From Microbispora hainanensis (GTDB lineage: Bacteria > Actinomycetota > Actinomycetes > Streptosporangiales > Streptosporangiaceae), in assembly GCF_006874475.1 (NCBI RefSeq), contig NZ_VIRM01000050.1, positions 1 through 64,000 of the forward strand: a stretch of DNA of 64,000 nt. Reading direction: 5' to 3'. The position numbers and the translations under genes are program-made. Under the pieces are notes generated by a model that saw only the letters and a program-made list of their open reading frames with translations, did no database searches and had not been told where the DNA came from. Shown one piece after another: positions 56,943 through 64,000 of the stretch (the stretch's first letter is position 1; every line of letters begins with the position of its first letter).

Positions 56943-59137
56943 TGCTCAGCAAGATCGTGATGGGCGGCCTGGCCACCCTCACCCTCGGAGCCGGGGCACT
57001 CGTCCCGTCCGCCGCGTCGGCGGCGGACGAGGGCCTCGCTCTCTGGTACAAGCTCGACGAGACCTCCGGCACCGTGGCGGCCGACTCCTCCGGCAACGGC
57101 AGGGACGGCACGCTCAACGGTGACGCGAGCTGGGGCGACGGCCTGCGGCTCGGCGGCACGAACGGGTACGTCAAGGCGCCCGACGACCTCATGCGCGGCA
57201 TGACCTCGATCACGGTCGCGCTCGACGTCTGGATCGACCCCACGCAGGCCACGCCGTACTTCGTCTACGGCTTCGGCAACTCCAGCGGGTCCAGCGGCAA
57301 CGGCTATCTGTTCACCACCGGCAACACCTTCCGCACGTCGATCGCCTCGGGCAACTGGTCGACGGAGCAGAACGCCAACGCCGGCGTCAACCTGCCGCGC
57401 GGCGGCTGGCAGCACATCGCGTACACCCTCGGCGGCGGCGTCGGCGTGCTGTACCAGAACGGCGACGAGGTCGCCCGCAACCCCGCCGTCACGCTCACCC
57501 CGGGCTCGATCGGCGGCGGCACGACCACGGCCAACTACATCGGCCGTTCGCTCTACTCCGGCGACAAGTACCTCAAGGGCAGGGTCAAGGACTTCCGCGT
57601 CTACGACCGGGCCCTCGGCGCGGCCGAGATCGCCCGGCTCGCGGGGCCCGTCAACGCCGAGATCGTCAAGCAGGACGCCGCGGCGCTCGACCTCGGCGAC
57701 ACCGGCGCGGTCCGGTCCGACCTGACGCTGCCGGCCACGGGCGCGTCCGGATCCACGATCACCTGGGCCTCCAGCGACCCGTCCGTCGTCAGCACGACCG
57801 GCGCGGTCACCCGGCCGCCGGCGGGCGCGGCGGACGCCCACGTCACCCTCACCGCCACGCTCACCAAGGGCACGGCGACGCAGACGCGGACCTTCGACGT
57901 CACGGTCGAGGCGATCTACACCGACAAGCGGGCCGTCGAGGCCGATGCCGACGCGCTCGTCGTGCACAACATCGACGACGTACGCGGCAACCTGACGCTG
58001 CCCACCACCGGGGAGAACGGCACCACCATCACCTGGCGGTCCAGCAAGCCGGGCACGCTCAGCGATACCGGCGAGGTCGACCGGCCGCGGCCGGGCGCGA
58101 AGGCCGTGAAGGTGAACCTCAAGGCGACGATCTCGCGCGGCGGGCACCAGGCCGTGCGGATCTTCAAGCCCGAGGTGCCGGCGCTGCCCGCCAAGGAGCC
58201 GTACAAGGGCTACCTGTTCGCCTACTTCACGGGTGAGGGCTACTCCGACGGCGAGCAGATCTACAACGCGCTGAGCAAGGGCAACGACCCGCTGCACTGG
58301 CAGGAGCTCAACGGCGGCCGGCCCGTCGTCACCTCCGACGTCGGTGAGAAGGGCCTGCGCGACCCGTTCGTCATCCGCTCGCCCGAGGGCGACCGGTTCT
58401 ACATGATCGCCACGGACCTCAAGATCTACGGCAACGGCGACTGGGACCGCGCGCAGCGCGGCGGCAGCCGCTCGATCATGGTGGCCGAGTCGACCGACCT
58501 GGTGCACTGGACGAACCAGCGGCTCGTCCAGGTCTCCCCGCCGGAGGCCGGCAACACCTGGGCGCCGGAGGCGTACTACGACAAGACACTCGGCGCGTAC
58601 GTGGTGTTCTGGGCGTCCAAGCTGTACGACAACCCGCAGCACACGGGCGACACGTACAACAAGATGGTGTACGCCACGACCCGCGACTTCTACACCTTCT
58701 CCGAGCCGAAGATCTGGAAGGATCCGGGCTACTCGGTCATCGACTCGACCGTGATCGAGCACAACGGGACCTACTACCGCTTCACGAAGGACGAGCGGAA
58801 CAACACCTCCTCCAGCCCGTGCAGCAAGTACATCATCGAGGAGAAGTCCACCTCGCTGACCAGCACGAACTGGGACTTCCTGAAGGAGTGCATCGGCTCC
58901 GGCGCGCTGTCGCGCGGCGAGGGCCCGACCATCTTCAAGTCCAACACCGAGGACAGGTGGTACCTGTTCATCGACGAGTACGGCGGCCGCGGCTACGTGC
59001 CGTTCGAGTCGACCGACCTCGAGAAGGGCGACTGGACGGTCCCCGCCGACTACCAGCTGCCGAGCCGTCCGCGGCACGGCACCGTGCTGGGCGTCACGCA
59101 GGCCGAGTATGACCGATTGCTCTCTAATCTTGGCTGA
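56942..59137 (+). CDS. Secreted LamG-Ig-GH43 family glycosidase (probable arabinan-active)
   Basis: The 731 residues have a signal peptide (1-28, ASA cleavage). A LamG concanavalin-like module (about 30-225), two atrophied bacterial Ig modules (about 230-325 and 328-415, each with ITWASSDPSVVS/ITWRSSKPGTLS) and a GH43 five-blade propeller (about 425-731) follow. The catalytic Asp lies in GLRDPFVIRS, a second in SVIDSTVIEHN and the acid Glu in SRGEGPTIFKS. Close relatives are usually named beta-xylosidases or arabinanases, so the exact linkage is open; its place in the ara operon favours arabinan. ATG 56942 shares one base with the araA stop. Confidence 0.92.
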   Translation: MLSKIVMGGLATLTLGAGALVPSAASAADEGLALWYKLDETSGTVAADSSGNGRDGTLNGDASWGDGLRLGGTNGYVKAPDDLMRGMTSITVALDVWIDPTQATPYFVYGFGNSSGSSGNGYLFTTGNTFRTSIASGNWSTEQNANAGVNLPRGGWQHIAYTLGGGVGVLYQNGDEVARNPAVTLTPGSIGGGTTTANYIGRSLYSGDKYLKGRVKDFRVYDRALGAAEIARLAGPVNAEIVKQDAAALDLGDTGAVRSDLTLPATGASGSTITWASSDPSVVSTTGAVTRPPAGAADAHVTLTATLTKGTATQTRTFDVTVEAIYTDKRAVEADADALVVHNIDDVRGNLTLPTTGENGTTITWRSSKPGTLSDTGEVDRPRPGAKAVKVNLKATISRGGHQAVRIFKPEVPALPAKEPYKGYLFAYFTGEGYSDGEQIYNALSKGNDPLHWQELNGGRPVVTSDVGEKGLRDPFVIRSPEGDRFYMIATDLKIYGNGDWDRAQRGGSRSIMVAESTDLVHWTNQRLVQVSPPEAGNTWAPEAYYDKTLGAYVVFWASKLYDNPQHTGDTYNKMVYATTRDFYTFSEPKIWKDPGYSVIDSTVIEHNGTYYRFTKDERNNTSSSPCSKYIIEEKSTSLTSTNWDFLKECIGSGALSRGEGPTIFKSNTEDRWYLFIDEYGGRGYVPFESTDLEKGDWTVPADYQLPSRPRHGTVLGVTQAEYDRLLSNLG

Positions 59138-59147
59138 TCCGGTCTCG

Positions 59148-59177
59148 CGGGCCCTTCCCCTCCTGGGGAAGGGCCCG
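59148..59177. terminator. Bidirectional terminator after GH43 gene
   Basis: 13-bp perfect stem CGGGCCCTTCCCC/GGGGAAGGGCCCG, TCCT loop, followed by TTC. It lies between converging GH43 and oxidoreductase genes and closes the arabinose locus. Confidence 0.85.
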
Positions 59178-59188
59178 TTCGCATTCCG

Positions 59189-60349
59189 TCAGGCCGCCCG
59201 CCGCGACAGGGGCCGCGCGGCGAGCGCGGCCTCGGCCGCCGCGAGTGCGCTGTTGATCGACACCTCGCCGAGCAGGCCGGGCGCCGCGACCTGGTCGCCG
59301 GCCAGCCACACGCCGTCGCCGCGCCGCACCGCAGGGCGGTCGCGCCACGTCGTGCCGGGCAGGTCGAGCGCGCCGGTGCGCCCGGCGGCCACGGCGTCGC
59401 GGCGCCAGGTCGTCCGTTCGTGCCAGTCCGGCAGGGCCAGGTCGGCGATCCGCTCCAGCCGTGCGATCGCCGCGGCCCTCGACTCGCCGGGACGCATCGG
59501 CAGCTCCATCTGGACGAGGCTCTCGCCGGCGGGCGCAAGCGACGGGTCGGGCAGCGTGTAGCGCTCCAGGAAGCCGCCCTCGTCCAGGTCGCTGACGAGG
59601 AACAGGTCGCGCGGGTCGGCGCGCACCGCGAGGTCGAGCAGGACCCCCCGGCCGCTCTCCCAGCGCAGCGAGTCGTCGCCCAGCAGGCCGCGGGCGGCGT
59701 CGAGGGAGGTGGCGACGATCACCCGTCCCTCCGGCAGCCGGTCGAGCCGCGACCCGGTCTCGATGCGTACGCCGAGGTCGCGCGCCCGCGCCGCCATCCG
59801 GTCGATGACCCGTCCCCAGCCGCCGATCACATAGCGCACGGGCGGATAGCGCGGGGCGAACGCACGCCGGAACCGCTCCCAGGCGAAGGCCGCCGACAGC
59901 CGGCCGGGGTCCGGCTCGTAGGTGACGATGCCCAGCATGCCGGCGGCGGCCCGCGCGGCCTCGGCGCCGAATCGCCGGGTCGCCCAGGAGCCGAAGTCCT
60001 CGTCCACCGGCGCCTCGACCCGCCGGGTCATCATCCGCAGCACCCCGGCCGGGGGCCGCATGGTCAGCCTCCCGTCCCGCCGGAACCGCGCCCGGGCCAG
60101 GTGCCCCGGCCGCAGGGTCGCGTACGGGCGGACCAGTCCCCGCTCGTCCAGCCACCGCCAGGGCAGGCCGTCGGCGTAGAAGGCGTGGGTGCCGTCGTTG
60201 GCGACGTACGGCGCGGCGGTGGAGCGGGCGCGCCCGCCGAGCGTGTGGTGTGCCTCGTGCAGGACGACGGACGCACCGCCCTCGGCGCAGGCGATGGCGG
60301 CGGTCAGGCCGGCGAGCCCGCCGCCCACGATGGTGATGGTTTCTGTCAT
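59189..60349 (-). CDS. FAD-dependent oxidoreductase (amine oxidase / phytoene desaturase-like)
   Basis: The 386 residues open with the dinucleotide fold ITIVGGGLAGLTAAIACAEGGASVVLHEAHHTLGGRARS, typical of flavin amine oxidases and protoporphyrinogen-oxidase-like enzymes. A C-terminal GVWLAGDQVAAPGLLGEVSINSALAAAEAAL completes FAD binding. The substrate is unknown. The ATG at 60349 overlaps the stop of the ECF41 sigma factor gene (ATGA) and has GGGAG upstream. ECF41 sigma factors are known to sit beside carboxymuconolactone decarboxylases, oxidoreductases or epimerases, so this is probably the target and partner gene. Confidence 0.9.
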   Translation of the reverse strand: MTETITIVGGGLAGLTAAIACAEGGASVVLHEAHHTLGGRARSTAAPYVANDGTHAFYADGLPWRWLDERGLVRPYATLRPGHLARARFRRDGRLTMRPPAGVLRMMTRRVEAPVDEDFGSWATRRFGAEAARAAAGMLGIVTYEPDPGRLSAAFAWERFRRAFAPRYPPVRYVIGGWGRVIDRMAARARDLGVRIETGSRLDRLPEGRVIVATSLDAARGLLGDDSLRWESGRGVLLDLAVRADPRDLFLVSDLDEGGFLERYTLPDPSLAPAGESLVQMELPMRPGESRAAAIARLERIADLALPDWHERTTWRRDAVAAGRTGALDLPGTTWRDRPAVRRGDGVWLAGDQVAAPGLLGEVSINSALAAAEAALAARPLSRRAA

Positions 60350-61260
60350 GCACTCCCGGACGCATCCCGGGCCCCGATCCGTGACATCTTGTCGGGGTTG
60401 GCGATGAGATAGACCGTGTCCACCAGTCCGTCGGAGATCACCAGCGAGATGACCGTGACGGGACGGCCGTCCAGCGAGGCGACGATCGCGGGCCCGCCGT
60501 TGACCTCGGCGATCCCCACGTCGAGCTGTTCGCCCGGGGAGGCGCCGATGGAGGCCAGGAAGCGCCCGCGGCCCTCCGCGCTCGCGATCGCGACGAGGAA
60601 GCGGGCGACCCGTACGGCGCCGGCCAGCTCCTTCAGGGGCGCCCGCGCCTTGCCGCCGCCGTCGCCGACCATGCGGACGTCCGCGGCGAGCAGCGCGGTC
60701 AGGCCCTCGATGTCGCCCTCCGCGCAGGCCGCGATGAAGCGCTCGGTGATCGTGCGCCGCTCGCGCCGGTCCACGTCGAAGCGCGGCCTGCGCTCGCGCA
60801 CGTGGTCGCGGGCGCGCCTGGCCAGTTGCCGTACGGCGGGCTCGCCCCGGCCGAGGATCTCGGCGATCTCGCCGTGGGAGAAGCCGAACGCCTCCCTCAG
60901 GACGAACACGGCCCGTTCCAGCGGGGACAGCGTCTCCAGCACGACGAGGAGGGCCAGCTCGATGCTGTCGGCGCGTTCCGCGGAGTCCCCGGAGTCCGGC
61001 GCGCCGAGGACCGGCTCGGGCAGCCAGGGCCCGACGTACGCCTCCCGCCTGGCCCGCACCCGCCGCAGCCGGTCGATGGCGAGGTTGGTGGTGACGCGTA
61101 CGAGGTAGGCCTTCGGGTCGGCCACCGACGCGGCGTCCACCTCCGCCCAGCGCAGCCACGCCTCCTGGACCACGTCCTCGGCGTCCGCGGCGCTGCCGAG
61201 GATGCGGTAGGCCACACCGGCGAGCAGACTCCGGTGCGCGGTGAAGACTTCAATGGTCAT
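60346..61260 (-). CDS. ECF41-type RNA polymerase sigma factor
   Basis: The 304 residues contain sigma region 2 (about 1-70, ILGSAADAEDVVQEAWLRW), a WLPEPV linker, region 4 (about 105-165, FVLREAFGFSHGEIAEILGRGEPAVRQLARRAR) and a SnoaL/NTF2-like C-terminal domain ending in NPDK. WLPEP and NPDK are the hallmarks of ECF41 (SigJ-like), where the fused domain replaces a separate anti-sigma factor. ATG 61260 lies 10 nt after a matching ECF41 promoter. It is translationally coupled to the FAD oxidoreductase. Confidence 0.93.
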   Translation of the reverse strand: MTIEVFTAHRSLLAGVAYRILGSAADAEDVVQEAWLRWAEVDAASVADPKAYLVRVTTNLAIDRLRRVRARREAYVGPWLPEPVLGAPDSGDSAERADSIELALLVVLETLSPLERAVFVLREAFGFSHGEIAEILGRGEPAVRQLARRARDHVRERRPRFDVDRRERRTITERFIAACAEGDIEGLTALLAADVRMVGDGGGKARAPLKELAGAVRVARFLVAIASAEGRGRFLASIGASPGEQLDVGIAEVNGGPAIVASLDGRPVTVISLVISDGLVDTVYLIANPDKMSRIGARDASGSA

Positions 61261-61269
61261 GACATGCCA

Positions 61270-61297
61270 GACGTATCATGCCCGCCGTTGTGTGACA
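61270..61297 (-). promoter_or_regulatory. ECF41-type autoregulated promoter
   Basis: On the minus strand TGTCACA (61297-61291) is followed after 17 nt by CGTC (61273-61270). The published ECF41 consensus, as I recall it, is TGTCACA with CGTC about 16 nt later. It lies directly ahead of the sigma gene, so autoregulation is expected. Confidence 0.75.
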
Positions 61298-61334
61298 TCG
61301 GCTCGTCCGATTACCGCAGCCGCGCGGACTCCTA

Positions 61335-61340
61335 TACACT
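61335..61340 (+). promoter_or_regulatory. Candidate -10 of the second tRNA-Ala gene
   Basis: TACACT in CCTATACACT lies 13 bp before the tRNA 5' end. It differs from the promoter of the first copy, so both genes seem independently transcribed. Confidence 0.35.
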
Positions 61341-61353
61341 TACTCCGTCGCAA

Positions 61354-61426
61354 GGGGCTATAGCGCAGCTGGTAGCGCACTTCCATGGCATGGAAGGGGT
61401 CTGGGGTTCGAGTCCCCATAGCTCCA
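61354..61426 (+). tRNA. tRNA-Ala (anticodon GGC), copy 2
   Basis: Seventy-three nt, identical to copy 1 except for one A-to-G change in the T loop (61412, TTCGAGT instead of TTCGAAT). The cloverleaf, GGC anticodon and discriminator A are intact. CCA is not encoded. A strong terminator follows 10 nt later. Confidence 0.97.
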
Positions 61427-61435
61427 CAACACCTC

Positions 61436-61464
61436 AAGGGCGGTCGTTCGACCGCCCTTTTTGT
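61436..61464 (+). terminator. Terminator after tRNA-Ala copy 2
   Basis: 10-bp stem AAGGGCGGTC/GACCGCCCTT with a GTTC loop, followed by a T-run. A textbook intrinsic terminator for the tRNA. Confidence 0.9.
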
Positions 61465-61622
61465 CGTCTCCGACGACCCGACTTGCATCTACGCGTAGTG
61501 AAGCGCCGCCGTTGTTGCCGATCTTCCGCTCCCGGCACGAGGCGGAACTGCTCGCGCTGCTGTACCTCCAGCCGGAGCGGGAGCTCTCTCTGACCGAACT
61601 CGCGGGTCGCCTCGACGTAGCT
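61461..61622 (+). pseudogene. Truncated winged-helix regulator (ArsR/nucleotidyltransferase type)
   Basis: In frame +, PPLLPIFRSRHEAELLALLYLQPERELSLTELAGRLDVA (61503-61622) is the start of the well-known regulators that join a winged helix to a nucleotidyltransferase domain. The similarity stops in the middle of the HTH, and the frame then runs into antisense azlD. No start codon with a Shine-Dalgarno is visible; a palindrome CTACGCGTAG lies at 61489-61498. It is a decayed fragment directly behind tRNA-Ala. Recognition rests on recall of the family, not on a search. Confidence 0.65.
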
Positions 61623-61659
61623 GCTGCCCAATCTGTCTCTTTTCTGACGTCTTTGCCGG

Positions 61660-61968
61660 TCAGGGGACGCCGAGGAGTCGGAGGACGGCGGTGGTGGCGG
61701 CGGCGAGGACGACGATCAGGGGGAACGGCGCCTTCCGCAGCGTGAGAATCCCGGCGACGAGCACCCCGGCGGGCCTGGCCCATCCGGCGAAGCCGTGCCC
61801 CTCGGTGAGGGCCGAGGCGGCCACCAGGGCGATGAGCAGCACGGTCGCGGCGACGGACAGCAGGTGGCGCAGGCGGCCGGGCAGCCGGATCCGGTGCCGC
61901 AGAGCCGGCCCGGCCAGGCGGACGGCGTAGGTTCCGGCGGCCAGCGCGAGGACGGCGATCAGGGGCAT
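61660..61968 (-). CDS. azlD: AzlD-family branched-chain amino acid transporter small subunit
   Basis: The 102-residue membrane protein has about four spans. LIAVLALAAGTYAVRLAGPAL at the N-terminus and the IVVLAAATTAVLRLLG end match AzlD. With AzlC it forms an exporter of branched-chain amino acids, known for BrnFE/AzlCD. ATG 61968 has GGAGG upstream and overlaps the end of azlC by 10 bases. It ends 38 nt from the regulator fragment. Confidence 0.9.
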   Translation of the reverse strand: MPLIAVLALAAGTYAVRLAGPALRHRIRLPGRLRHLLSVAATVLLIALVAASALTEGHGFAGWARPAGVLVAGILTLRKAPFPLIVVLAAATTAVLRLLGVP

Positions 61969-62666
61969 GAGACCTCCGCATCGGCGGGTGCCCGGATGGC
62001 GAGCACCAGGCCGGTCAGGGCGAGCAGCACCGGCAGGCCCGCGGGCAGGAACGGCGTGGCCGCCACCGCGACCACCGCACCCAGAAGGCAGGCTCGGCGC
62101 AGGGTGGCGGTCCGGGCGTTCCGTTCCGTCAGGGAGGGCAGCACGAGGGCGAGCAGCACCGCGGGGAAGGCCGCGTCCAGCCCCAGAGCGCCGGTGTCGC
62201 CGATGCCGCGCCCGGCCAGCGCGCCGAGCACGACGGCCACGTTCCAGCTCACATACAGACCGAGCCCGCAGGCCCAGAACGCCGCGTGACGCCGCCGGGG
62301 ATCGCCGTCGCGCAGCACGAAGGCCACCGCCTCGTCCGTCATGAGGTGCGCGCCGGTGAGGCGGGTCCACCACCGGCCGCCGAGGGCGTCGCCGATCGCG
62401 AAGCCGAACGGCAGCAGGCGCGCGTTCAGCACCAGACCGGCCGCGACGGCGGCGATCGGGGCGCCGCCGGACAGCACCACGCCGACCGCGGCGAACTGCG
62501 CCCCTCCGGCGAACACCAGCAGGGACATGACGACCGGCACCCACGCGGGCAGGCCGCCGGACACGGCGATCGCGCCGAAGGCGGCGCCCACCATGGCGTC
62601 GGCGAGGCACACCAGGGCGATGTCGCGGAGCGTGCCGCGATCGAGTGTTCGCCAGAGCGAATGCAT
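61959..62666 (-). CDS. azlC: AzlC-family branched-chain amino acid exporter
   Basis: The 235 residues form about seven spans. ALVCLADAMVGAAFGAIAVSGGLPAWVPVVMSLLVFAGGAQFAAVGVVLSGG and LPFGFAIGD, HLMTDEAVAFVL are AzlC hallmarks. The ATG (62664-62666) is chosen because the hydrophobic core begins soon after; the longer frame overlaps the divergent regulator. It probably exports valine, leucine, isoleucine or methionine. The divergent XRE-cupin gene is the likely regulator. Confidence 0.92.
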   Translation of the reverse strand: MHSLWRTLDRGTLRDIALVCLADAMVGAAFGAIAVSGGLPAWVPVVMSLLVFAGGAQFAAVGVVLSGGAPIAAVAAGLVLNARLLPFGFAIGDALGGRWWTRLTGAHLMTDEAVAFVLRDGDPRRRHAAFWACGLGLYVSWNVAVVLGALAGRGIGDTGALGLDAAFPAVLLALVLPSLTERNARTATLRRACLLGAVVAVAATPFLPAGLPVLLALTGLVLAIRAPADAEVSCP

Positions 62667-62711
62667 GTCCAGTAGAGTGAACAACAATGGTGCTGTTCGT
62701 CCAGTCGAACA
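62646..62711. promoter_or_regulatory. Inverted-repeat operators between azlC and the XRE regulator
   Basis: TGTTCG-TCCAGT-CGAACA (62694-62711) is a perfect inverted repeat. An imperfect copy, TGTTCG-CCAGAG-CGAATG, lies at 62646-62663 within the first azlC codons, and a half site CGAACA at 62727-62732. All three flank the divergent starts. Confidence 0.65.
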
Positions 62712-62733
62712 AATGAAAGTGTGGAGCGAACAC

Positions 62734-63297
62734 GTGGGTGAGAGGCCGTCCTTCGACCTGATCACGCTCATCGCCGCGTCGATCCGCAGGGAGCGCGAGC
62801 GGGCCGGCCTGTCGCTGACCGAGCTGGCCAAGCGCGCGGGCATCGCCAAGTCCACGCTCTCCCAGCTGGAGTCGGGCGTCGGCAACCCGAGCGTGGAGAC
62901 GCTGTGGGCGCTCGGGGTCGCGCTCGGCGTGCCGTTCAGCCGCCTCGTGGACCCGCCCCGTCCGGCCGTACGGGTGATCCGGGCGGGGGAGGGCCCCGCG
63001 ACCTACTCCGAGCGGGCCAGCTATGCGGCCACCCTGCTGGCGTCGTGCCCGCCGAACGCACGGCGTGACCTCTACCGGATCTCGGCCCAGCCGGGCCCGC
63101 CGCGCACCTCCGACCCGCACATGGCCGGCACGGTCGAGCACCTGCTGATCGGCACCGGGCGCGCGCTGGCCGGGCCCGCGGAGGAGCCGGTGGAGCTCGG
63201 GCCGGGCGACTACATCGCCTATCCCGGCGACGCCCCCCATATTTTCGAGGCCCTCGAACCCGACACCACCGCGGTCATCGTCATGGAGCACATCTAG
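62734..63297 (+). CDS. XRE-family regulator with cupin domain
   Basis: The 187 residues have an HTH_3 domain (about 12-68, IAASIRRERERAGLSLTELAKRAGIAKSTLSQLESGVGNPSVETLWALGVALGVPFSRL) and a C-terminal cupin (about 110-187, PHMAGTVEHLLIGTG and GPGDYIAYPGDAPHIFEAL). Such proteins often sense small metabolites. GTG 62734 has GGAG 7 nt upstream; ATG 62713 would add seven residues but lacks a Shine-Dalgarno. It diverges from azlCD, so it probably controls that exporter through the inverted repeats between them. Confidence 0.9.
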   Translation: MGERPSFDLITLIAASIRRERERAGLSLTELAKRAGIAKSTLSQLESGVGNPSVETLWALGVALGVPFSRLVDPPRPAVRVIRAGEGPATYSERASYAATLLASCPPNARRDLYRISAQPGPPRTSDPHMAGTVEHLLIGTGRALAGPAEEPVELGPGDYIAYPGDAPHIFEALEPDTTAVIVMEHI

Positions 63298-63449
63298 GCC
63301 GCCTGCGGCTCGCCACAACGGAGCACGTGCTGAGTCCGGTGGCCAGATCGACCACCCGCACCGACCTGGTCGCCTGCCAATAAGGTGGAAGTTGACAACG
63401 ATCTTTGACACATTTGATGGCCGAAATGCCTTTTTGGTCGCGCAATGTC

Positions 63450-63479
63450 TTGACTTGTCCGGGTGTGGTCCCCTATCTA
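63450..63479 (+). promoter_or_regulatory. Sigma-70-like promoter of the methyltransferase gene
   Basis: TTGACT (63450-63455) and TATCTA (63474-63479) are spaced by 18 bp in a clearly AT-richer stretch (63380-63517). A second TTGACA lies at 63393-63398. It would give a leader of about 30 nt before ATG 63518. Confidence 0.55.
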
Positions 63480-63517
63480 GAAGAAGGCAAAAGACGGCTG
63501 ATCAATACGGCGGCGAC

Positions 63518-64000
63518 CATGACAATCGAATCAGGACCGGACAATCCGCGTCAGGAGTACCGGGCCATCCAGGCCGAGGCGTTCAATCGCATCGGCGGCC
63601 GGTACGACGAGGCCTTCCCGCACAAGGAAGGCCAGGTGGCCGCCGGTGAATGGATGATCAAGCAACTCAAGCCGGGATCGCGCGTCCTCGACGTCGGCTG
63701 CGGCACCGGGTCGCCCACGGCGCAGCAGTTCGCCGAGGCGGGCTGCGAGGTGACCGGGATCGACATCTCCCCGGTCATGCTGGATCTGGCGCGCAAGAAC
63801 GTGCCGACCGGGACGTTCCTCGAACGCGACGTGCTCGACCTCGACGACTCGCTCGGCGTGTTCGACGCCGCCACGGCCTTCTTCAGCCTGCTCATGCTGC
63901 CGCGGGCCGAAATCGAGCAGGCGCTCCGCACGATCCACGGCATGCTCGCCCCCGGCGGCCTGTTCTCGCTGAGCATGGTGGAAATCGACCTCGACGACGT
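63518..64000 (+). CDS. Class I SAM-dependent methyltransferase (partial, runs off window)
   Basis: The first 161 residues are visible and the gene continues beyond the window. VLDVGCGTGSPTAQQFAEAGCEVTGIDISPVMLDLARKN is motif I and the acidic loop of a Rossmann methyltransferase; FDAATAFFSLLMLPRAEIEQALRTIHGMLAPGGLF is the post-I/motif III region. The N-terminus YRAIQAEAFNRIGGRYDEAFPHKEGQ resembles methyltransferases of the Methyltransf_11/25 type. The start is ATG 63518 after a likely promoter. Its A/T-richer leader differs from its surroundings, hinting at acquired DNA. The substrate is unknown. Confidence 0.85.

Overview
The window looks like a chromosomal segment of a high-GC, multicellular actinomycete. 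The closest fit is the Streptosporangiaceae type (Nonomuraea/Microbispora/Streptosporangium-like); this is inferred from gene order and protein style, not from a search. Coding DNA is strongly GC-biased at third positions. Many starts are GTG, genes are often coupled through ATGA/GTGA overlaps, and several genes appear to have leaderless promoters (TAnnnT about 6-7 nt before the start codon).

Region 1 (1-28,200) is conserved housekeeping backbone. It holds folC-DUF4233-MFS-ndk; the rod-shape and elongasome operon mreBCD-mrdA-rodA; a radical SAM pair (TIGR03960/TIGR03936 type) ahead of an RNase E/G; rplU-rpmA-obgE-proB-proA; nadD; rsfS; a histidine phosphatase; and tRNA-Ala(GGC). Accessory genes interrupt this order: a Ser/Thr kinase and an M48 peptidase between proA and nadD, and a divergent MFS/ArsR pair with a perfect palindromic operator between nadD and rsfS.

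Region 2 (28,300-37,800) is a mixed accessory stretch. It encodes a Dyp-type peroxidase, a DUF2254 membrane protein, a YbdK-type carboxylate-amine ligase, two small membrane proteins, a CynX-like MFS carrier, an SRPBCC protein, a dienelactone hydrolase and an EamA exporter. It also holds several short repeats and a palindromic repeat element.

Region 3 (37,800-59,150) is the most coherent system: an arabinan/L-arabinofuranoside utilisation locus. A secreted multidomain GH51 arabinofuranosidase and a secreted LamG-Ig-GH43 enzyme would release arabinose or short arabinosides outside the cell. Two complete sugar ABC importers (YtfQRT/YjfF-like and ChvE-GguAB-like) would take up the products. araB-araD-araA convert L-arabinose to D-xylulose 5-phosphate. 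Two paralogous LacI-family regulators lie inside the locus. I find six good and one degenerate copy of a 14-bp palindrome (consensus TGTTAGCGCTAACA) in front of both regulators, the GH51 gene, the first importer and araB, where it overlaps the start codon. This predicts one shared regulon.

Region 4 (59,150-64,000) contains an ECF41-type sigma factor translationally coupled to an FAD oxidoreductase, with a matching autoregulatory promoter. It continues with a second tRNA-Ala(GGC) differing by one base from the first, a decayed regulator fragment directly behind it, azlCD with a divergent XRE-cupin regulator, and the start of a SAM methyltransferase that runs off the window. The two same-strand tRNA-Ala genes bracket 33 kb that includes the arabinose locus.
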